Below are positions 6,001-8,720 of a stretch of 8,720 nucleotides of DNA, piece by piece. The notes below the pieces were generated by a model, which was given only the letters and a program-made list of their open reading frames with translations, ran no database searches and was not told the DNA's origin. Each line of letters begins with the position of its first letter. Positions within the stretch are counted from its first letter, which is position 1. The stretch spans positions 1-8,720 of the forward strand of contig JAEYYY010000440.1 of assembly GCA_023430775.1 (NCBI GenBank), read 5' to 3'. This stretch comes from Pseudomonadota bacterium (GTDB lineage: Bacteria; Myxococcota_A; Polyangia; Haliangiales; Haliangiaceae). Both the position numbers and the translations under genes were made by a program.

Positions 6001-8720
6001 AAGGTCAAGCAGCTCCTGCTCGAGGCGGCGACGCCCGAGGAGCGCCAGCGCCTGCGCGCCGAGTTCAACAAGTACGCGGCGGCGAAGAAGAGCAGCTGGG
6101 CCACCGACAAGAAGGATCGACGCGAGGCCGACGAGCGCGAGGAAGTGATCGGACCCGACGGCAAGCCGACGGGCGAGATGAAGGGCGACGTCGACGCGCT
6201 CGATCGCGCGTTGACCGACGACTTCGGCAGCGGCGAGGTGCACTACGTCCGCGAGCTCGCGAAGGTCGAGCGCAACGAGATGGCCGTGTCGATGGGCAAG
6301 GCCGTCGAGGCCGCCGACGGCATGGGCACCGACGAGGACGCGCTGTTCGACGCCCTCGACGACAAGGAGTACGCGAAGCAGTGGAAGGCGCTCAAGGAAG
6401 GTAACGACCCCAAGAAGGAAGAGAAGCTCGCCGCGCTCGAGGCCGACCGGAAGCAGAAGCTCGACAAGCTGCTGTCGCGGATGGGTCACAAGAAGGGCGT
6501 CGAGAACCTGATCCGCGAGGAGATGGATCAGGCGCGCCTGGTCACCGAGTACGACCAGGACGGCTTCCCCAAGAGCACCGTTCCGATCACGTTCGAGGAG
6601 CTCGAGGCCGGCAAGCGCAAGGACGGCACGCCGATCACCGATGCCGACAAGCGGCAGCTCCGCGGCGGCTTCGGTCTCGAGGGCATGGTGGCGCAGCGCA
6701 AGCTGCAGACCGGCCAGGCCGAGCCCGAGCTGTTGCTCGCCTATGCGTGCTGGGGTGTCACCGGCACGCACGAGGAGATGATCAACAAGGCCCTGAGCAG
6801 CGGCGACGGCGAGCCATTGCCGATCGCGACGCTCAAGGACATCGACAAGAAGTTCCAGCGCATCTGGGGCGTCTCGCTCGTCAACAACTGGGAGATCGAT
6901 AACCCGCAGCCCGACGTCGAAGAATCGAAGATGAAGTTCCCCGATCCGGGGGGCCTCCTCTCGGCGGAGCTCGGCGGCAAGGACTGGCTGAAGACGCGCG
7001 TGCTGTTGTGCGGCAAGCCGACGACCGCGGCGGCACTGCGCTACGTCCAGAAGCTCCAGATCCACTACGCGAAGAGCGGCGTGCTGTCGGGCGCGTTGAT
7101 GTGGGTCGGCGAGGCCACCGGTTACACCGAGGCCGGCTCGACGCTCGAGCACAGCAACAAGAAGTTCGACGACAAGTACGCGCAGATCCGGGCGCAGGTC
7201 CAGGCCGCGGGCGGCGACATCACCAAGGTCTCGCTCGGCGACATCAAGGGCAAGCGGGACGACAAGGGCAACCTGCTCGAGGGCCAGGCCGACGGCGACG
7301 AGCTCGAGCTGCTCGGCGAGTTCCTGCAGCAGGACACCGAGGCGTACGCCGCCGCGCTGTCCTCGATCGTCGACACCATCGTCACGGTGCTCGAGATCGT
7401 CGGCGCCGTGATCATCACGGTGGTCACCGCCGGTACCGCGGCGCCGGTGCTCGCGGCCGTGATCGCGAACCTGGTGCTCAGCGCCGGCACGATCGCGTTC
7501 AAGTACGCCGCGCTCGGCGCGCAGTACGGCGCGGGCGATCTCGCGAAGGACGTCACCGCCGCGGCGGTGTCCGCCGGCTTCGCGGGCCTCGGCGAGGTCA
7601 AGGCGCTCGCGCAGTGGACGCAGAAGGTCGGCGCGAAGGCGACCGGCACGCTGTTCAAGGTCACCTCGGAAGCCGCCGAGCAGGCGGGCGTGCATGCCGC
7701 CGAGCGCGGCGTGTTCACGATCAGCCAGAAGGGCTTCGACACGATCTCGAAGGTCGTCGCCGAGGGCACCAAGAATCTGATCATCTCGACCGGTCAGGAG
7801 CTCGCGACCGCGCTCACCGACGAGCAGACCTACGAGATGAAGCTCGGCGAGGCGCTGTGGGGCGAGAACTCGATCGGCGTCCGGCTGCTCAAGAGCGCGC
7901 CGCGTGCGTTCGTCGAAGGCGGCGCCCGCCAGCTGATCAACGGCGTCACCGGTGTCACCAGCCACAGCAACAAGGGCGGCATCAAGACCCCGCTCGGCAA
8001 CGCGCTCGCCACGATGCTGTCCGAGGCCGGGGCGAACGTCGCCGGGTTCTTCGTCTACCTCGACAACTACGACGACGCGCAGCATTTCTGGGACGAGCTA
8101 CTCAAGAGCACCGGCAAGAAGGCCGCGAGCGGTCTGTTCTCCGGCTACGGCATGCACAAGGCGCGTGCGAAGAACCTCGCGCGCGATCTCGTGAAGGGCT
8201 GGGGCGAGACCCCGCAATCGATGGACGAGCACCTCGCGTACCTCGACCCGAAGGAGGTCGCCGAGATCGCGAAGTACCTCAAGAAGTACGCGCCCGATCA
8301 GCTCGCCCAGCTGAGCGACACCTATCGCAAGGCCGCCCCGGCTGATGCGGCGCCGACGCCGACGCCGGCGCCTGCCGCCGATCCAGCGACAACGCCCGTC
8401 GTTCGTCCGCCGGCGCCGCCCGACGCCAGCGCGGATCCGGCAGCGCAGCCGAACAAGGCCGACACGCCCACCGACGAGACCGCGGTGGCCGGCGATGTCG
8501 CCGCGCAGACCAAGACCGAGACCGACGCGGCGACCGCCGCGAAGCAGCAGGCCGATGCCGAGGCGGCTGCACGCCAGCGGCTCGCCGACGCCGAGGCCGC
8601 GAAGGCGCAGCAGCAGCCGAAACCCGACGAGCAGCCCAAGCCCGTCGTCGCCGACGCCGATCCGGCCGCAGATCCGGCCGCGAAGCCCAAGCCGGCCGAG
8701 GAGCAGCCGGCCGTCAAGCC
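1..8720 (+). CDS. Giant multidomain eCIS-core (DUF4157) / annexin-repeat protein, partial at both ends
   Basis: Frame +1 is open for all 2,906 complete codons, with no start or stop in view, so both ends of the gene lie outside. Seen directly: a DUF4157/eCIS-core domain with HEAAH (1066-1070), several annexin-type repeats with G-[WM]-G-T-D-E loops (1838, 1994, 2107), two long hydrophobic blocks (about 228-351 and 2455-2506), extended Ala/Lys-rich helix (1324-1825), and three Pro-rich linkers. Known of the families: DUF4157 occurs in proteins linked to extracellular contractile injection systems, and annexin repeats bind phospholipid through calcium. Inferred: an exported or injected membrane-active protein. 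There are only four Cys (1734, 1853, 2250, 2337), which suits export. The frame is preferred over all others because only it yields recognisable motifs and normal amino-acid composition, and its third codon positions are nearly all G/C. The first internal Met (27) has no ribosome-binding site and lies inside the protein. The exact function and any catalytic payload cannot be seen here. Confidence 0.93.
217..411 (+). other. Proline-rich interdomain linker (residues 73-137)
   Basis: Pro alternates with Ala and Thr in PAP, PTP and PPP groups, with a few Lys (91, 103, 131). There are almost no hydrophobic residues. This should be an extended, disordered spacer between whatever lies upstream and the first hydrophobic block. 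TonB-like periplasm-spanning linkers look similar, but no TonB C-terminal domain is visible. The codons here use a little more A/T at third positions than the folded domains do, as is common in low-complexity linkers. Confidence 0.8.
682..1053 (+). other. Hydrophobic helical block 1, possible membrane-inserting hairpins (residues 228-351)
   Basis: Three hydrophobic helices are visible at about 232-253, 258-281 and 283-300. They are rich in Ile, Val, Ala and Leu but broken by isolated charges (D241, E273, K282, D286, D289). After a basic turn (K302, K303, K305, K308) comes a fourth segment, 329-351, of 23 residues without a single charged residue. The isolated charges argue against simple transmembrane anchors and fit helical hairpins that can be soluble and then insert, as in pore-forming or translocation domains. 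A buried helical bundle core is the alternative. The segment just before it (W192, W194, W198) is aromatic-rich, and the one after (362-378) has paired Phe and Lys. Confidence 0.6.
1267..1356 (+). other. Highly basic segment (residues 423-452)
   Basis: This stretch opens with VQR (423-425) and carries about fifteen Arg or Lys in thirty residues, including RRR (428-430) and RKKR (442-445), with only E427, E431 and E450 acidic. It is predicted helical and strongly cationic. It could bind acidic lipid, nucleic acid or an acidic partner. It could also be a processing or loading signal. No known domain is recognised here or in the following 453-560, which contains alternating beta-type residues (481-486) and the Pro pair 495-496. 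Confidence 0.5.
2023..2148 (+). other. Trp-rich amphipathic segment (residues 675-716)
   Basis: Five Trp (675, 676, 682, 701, 709) fall within 35 residues, with Gly pairs (696-697, 707-708) and regularly spaced Ile, Leu and Lys. It follows a Gln-rich, Pro-flanked stretch (617-670). The pattern of aromatic plus basic residues on a helical repeat with Gly hinges resembles interfacial membrane-binding segments. It may alternatively be the core of a small helical bundle that begins the long helical region after it. No family is recognised. Confidence 0.4.
2149..2895 (+). other. Long helical region, unrecognised (residues 717-965)
   Basis: The sequence is mostly Ala, Glu, Lys, Gln, Leu and Met with heptad-like spacing and few Pro, giving several predicted helices: 717-765, 768-800, 803-819, 880-910 and 915-966. 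Gly-rich turns at 833-846 separate an N-terminal from a C-terminal bundle. It ends just before an acidic, Pro-containing stretch (968-978) that leads into the VQRK motif preceding DUF4157. No catalytic motif is visible. It is probably structural. Confidence 0.45.
2935..2946 (+). other. VQRK motif before DUF4157
   Basis: Residues 979-982 read VQRK, followed by A-D-G. The same tetrapeptide recurs at 1164-1167 after the domain, followed by Q-A-D. Short [VL]QRK-type motifs commonly flank DUF4157 domains in eCIS-associated proteins. A processing or recognition role is inference. Confidence 0.5.
3025..3342 (+). other. DUF4157 / eCIS-core domain with HEAAH zinc motif (residues 1009-1114)
   Basis: The domain shows the family's order of elements: an opening helix (residues 1009-1019), the D-x-S-x-V-x-x-H strand segment (1023-1030), an Ala-rich helix, the A-F-A-T-G-N-K-V-A-F hairpin (1046-1055), then HEAAHVVQQ (1066-1074) with an HExxH zinc-binding and catalytic signature. 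It closes with an acidic/His helix (H1091, E1092, H1094, D1096) ending in VVAGKS. Length, near 105 residues, is normal for the family. DUF4157 (PF13699) is established as associated with extracellular contractile injection systems. Its peptidase activity is plausible from HExxH but not generally demonstrated. The unusual point is its position in the middle of a giant chain rather than near the N-terminus. Confidence 0.9.
3406..3450 (+). repeat. Three tandem 15-bp units in the linker
   Basis: Three consecutive units each contain cgaaggccga, at 3406-3420, 3421-3435 and 3436-3450. They encode AKADT, PKAEA and PKADA. A related unit (EKAEA) lies at 3361-3375. This is typical in-frame slippage expansion of a low-complexity linker and not an intergenic repeat. 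Confidence 0.7.
3490..3501 (+). other. VQRK motif after DUF4157
   Basis: Residues 1164-1167 read VQRK inside the otherwise Ala/Lys/Pro low-complexity linker. It is a second exact copy of the motif at 979-982, so the two bracket the domain at 27 residues before its start and 50 after its end. Confidence 0.5.
3970..5475 (+). other. Extended Ala/Lys-rich helical / coiled-coil region (residues 1324-1825)
   Basis: About 500 residues are rich in Ala, Lys, Gln, Glu and Asp, with regularly spaced Leu, Ile, Val and Met, and long stretches lack Pro or Gly. Predicted helices cover about 1324-1365, 1378-1440, 1442-1477, 1495-1660, 1663-1697 and 1700-1800. The repeat pattern suggests amphipathic helical or coiled-coil rods, comparable to apolipoprotein-like or tape-measure-like stretches. 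There is no enzyme motif. C1734 is one of only four cysteines in the whole window. It probably acts as a rigid spacer that holds the annexin-like domain away from the eCIS-core domain. That role is inferred. Confidence 0.6.
5476..5709 (+). other. Annexin-type repeat 1, complete calcium site (residues 1826-1903)
   Basis: Residues 1832-1846 (LRKAMDGWGTDENGI) match the first helix and calcium loop of annexin repeats (PF00191), where eukaryotic copies typically read (K/R)AMKGLGTDE. The second half fits as well: helix 1857-1870, then Y-D-L-W-D-E-M-S-K-G-E (1882-1892), matching the D-L-x-x-E-L-S-G element, with E1887 where the capping acidic residue of a type II site is expected. A short extra loop (about 1870-1877) makes the repeat somewhat longer than the usual 70 residues. 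This is the clearest of the five repeats. Confidence 0.85.
5503..5529 (+). repeat. 27-bp exact direct repeat, copy A
   Basis: These 27 bases encode the A-M-D-G-W-G-T-D-E loop of annexin repeat 1. They are identical to 5971-5997, including third codon positions. The copies are 468 bases (156 codons) apart, in the same frame. Confidence 0.9.
5716..5928 (+). other. Annexin-type repeat 2, calcium loop lost (residues 1906-1976)
   Basis: Spacing and hydrophobic pattern follow repeat 1: L-D-D-A (1912-1915), a loop, then R-I-E-S-V-L-R-S-A-S-D-E-E-I (1925-1938) matching the second helix and the R-S/N-x-x-E turn of annexins. The loop reads W-L-W-N-D-N, so the G-x-G-T signature is replaced and a type II site is unlikely. 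Repeats without a working loop are common in annexin cores. The second half (1948-1970) is less certain. Confidence 0.6.
5947..6270 (+). other. Annexin-type repeat 3 with charged insertion (residues 1983-2090)
   Basis: A-V-R-L-F-H-A-M-D-G-W-G-T-D-E (1985-1999) repeats the calcium loop of repeat 1 almost exactly, followed by helix 2000-2008 and the turn T-P-E-E (2011-2014). The helix around 2015-2027 is then interrupted by a highly charged, Pro/Gly-containing insertion (about 2028-2063). The fold seems to resume at about 2064 (D-A-L-D-R-A-L), with D-F-G-S-G-E-V near 2074-2080 matching the second-half element. D2073, D2074 or E2079 could cap the calcium site. Confidence 0.75.
5971..5997 (+). 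repeat. 27-bp exact direct repeat, copy B
   Basis: This copy encodes the A-M-D-G-W-G-T-D-E loop of annexin repeat 3 and is identical at the base level to 5503-5529. The surrounding sequence has diverged, so the identity is confined to the calcium loop. Confidence 0.9.
6277..6540 (+). other. Annexin-type repeat 4, degenerate second half (residues 2093-2180)
   Basis: V-E-A-A-D-G-M-G-T-D-E (2102-2112) is a third perfect G-x-G-T-D-E loop, followed by the helix D-A-L-F-D-A-L (2113-2119). The helices after it are Lys/Glu-rich (2121-2160), so the usual second-half element is hard to place. A candidate is I-R-E-E-M (2171-2175). Confidence 0.68.
6706..6915 (+). other. Divergent annexin-type repeat 5 (residues 2236-2305)
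   Basis: L-L-A-Y-A-C-W-G-V-T-G-T-H-E-E-M-I (2245-2261) keeps the helix-loop-helix spacing and a G-T-x-E core, but the loop is one residue longer and Asp is replaced by His. Helix C/D-like features follow: D-I-D-K-K-F-Q-R-I-W-G-V-S-L (2280-2293), close to the annexin I-x-x-x-Y-x-x-x-Y-G-x-S-L pattern. Calcium binding in this copy is doubtful. Confidence 0.5.
7339..7530 (+). other. Hydrophobic block 2, probable membrane-inserting segment (residues 2447-2510)
   Basis: From I2466 to F2500 there are 35 residues with no charge and only N2490, Ser and Thr as polar residues. They are rich in Val, Ala, Ile and Leu, with T-A-G-T-A-A-P (2476-2482) forming a likely turn, which gives a hairpin of two helices (about 2456-2476 and 2482-2500). 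It is bounded by E2465 and K2501. It lies 150 residues after the last annexin-like repeat. Annexin-mediated docking followed by insertion is a plausible inference. A buried hydrophobic core is the alternative. Confidence 0.65.
7534..8334 (+). other. C-terminal helical domain, unrecognised (residues 2512-2778)
   Basis: Mixed helical sequence continues directly from hydrophobic block 2: an Ala/Val helix (2517-2535), amphipathic helices (2536-2605) with frequent Lys, then A-P-R-A-F-V-E-G-G-A-R (2633-2643) and an aromatic stretch F-F-V-Y-L-D-N-Y (2683-2690). It closes with a Lys-rich helical end (2750-2778). No enzyme motif is recognised. It probably folds with the preceding hydrophobic block as one domain. 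Confidence 0.45.
8335..8720 (+). other. C-terminal Pro/Ala-rich linker running off the window (residues 2779-2906)
   Basis: P-T-P-T-P-A-P groups (2785-2791) are followed by Asp/Ala/Thr-rich sequence, a short helical insert rich in Gln, Ala and Glu (about 2845-2873), then Lys-Pro and Asp-Pro repeats up to the edge. There is no stop codon. In composition it matches the other two linkers, each of which precedes a folded module here, so another domain probably lies downstream. Confidence 0.75.

Noticed and set aside
5632..8085. 817-codon open frame on the minus strand
   Set aside because: It is exactly in register with the sense codons, so stops could arise only from sense TTA, CTA or TCA, which this gene hardly uses. 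It is bounded by the sense TCA at 5632-5634 and CTA at 8098-8100. The product is a Leu/Arg/Glu/Val-rich mirror with no recognisable motif.
7008..8345. 445-codon open frame on the plus strand, third frame
   Set aside because: It has the same Arg/Gly-rich shadow composition and overlaps hydrophobic block 2 and the helical domain of the real frame.
1..8720. Promoters, terminators, RNA genes, insertion sequences or attachment sites
   Set aside because: There is no intergenic DNA. GC-rich inverted repeats inside the gene are expected by composition, and none is followed by a T-run.

Overview
The window contains no gene boundary. Reading frame +1 is open from base 1 to base 8720: 2,906 complete codons with no stop, running off both edges. 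It is therefore an internal piece of one very large gene, roughly 300 kDa of protein in view. Third codon positions are overwhelmingly G or C. TTA is absent and CTA and TCA are very rare. This fits a high-GC bacterium. The architecture (an eCIS-core/DUF4157 domain in a giant Ala/Lys/Pro-rich protein with bacterial annexin repeats) points to Myxococcota or a similar complex-lifestyle delta-proteobacterial lineage. That taxonomic call is inference. Residue numbers below count from the first codon of the window.

Layout along the protein: residues 1-18 resemble the closing helix of an upstream DUF4157/eCIS-core domain. A Pro-rich linker follows (about 73-136), then a strongly hydrophobic helical block (about 228-351), a very basic stretch (about 423-452), a Gln-rich segment with a Trp-rich amphipathic segment (675-716), and a helical region (717-965). 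Next comes a complete DUF4157/eCIS-core domain with an HEAAH zinc motif (1009-1114). After it lie a Lys/Ala/Pro linker (1115-1296), about 500 residues of Ala/Lys-rich helix (1324-1825), and about five annexin-type repeats (1826-2305). Three of these repeats carry a perfect G-x-G-T-D-E calcium loop. They are followed by a second hydrophobic block (2455-2506), a helical domain (2512-2778), and a Pro/Ala-rich linker that runs off the right edge (2779-2906).

How the parts could work together: DUF4157 is associated with extracellular contractile injection systems (eCIS) and their cargo. Annexin repeats bind acidic membranes in a calcium-dependent way. Hydrophobic hairpins next to them could insert into a bilayer. 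A reasonable but unproven model is a giant exported or injected membrane-targeting protein built from modules separated by flexible linkers, possibly with a payload beyond the right edge. There is no intergenic DNA, so no promoter, terminator, RNA gene, CRISPR array or mobile element can be supported. All other long open frames, including an 817-codon one on the minus strand, are composition shadows of this gene.
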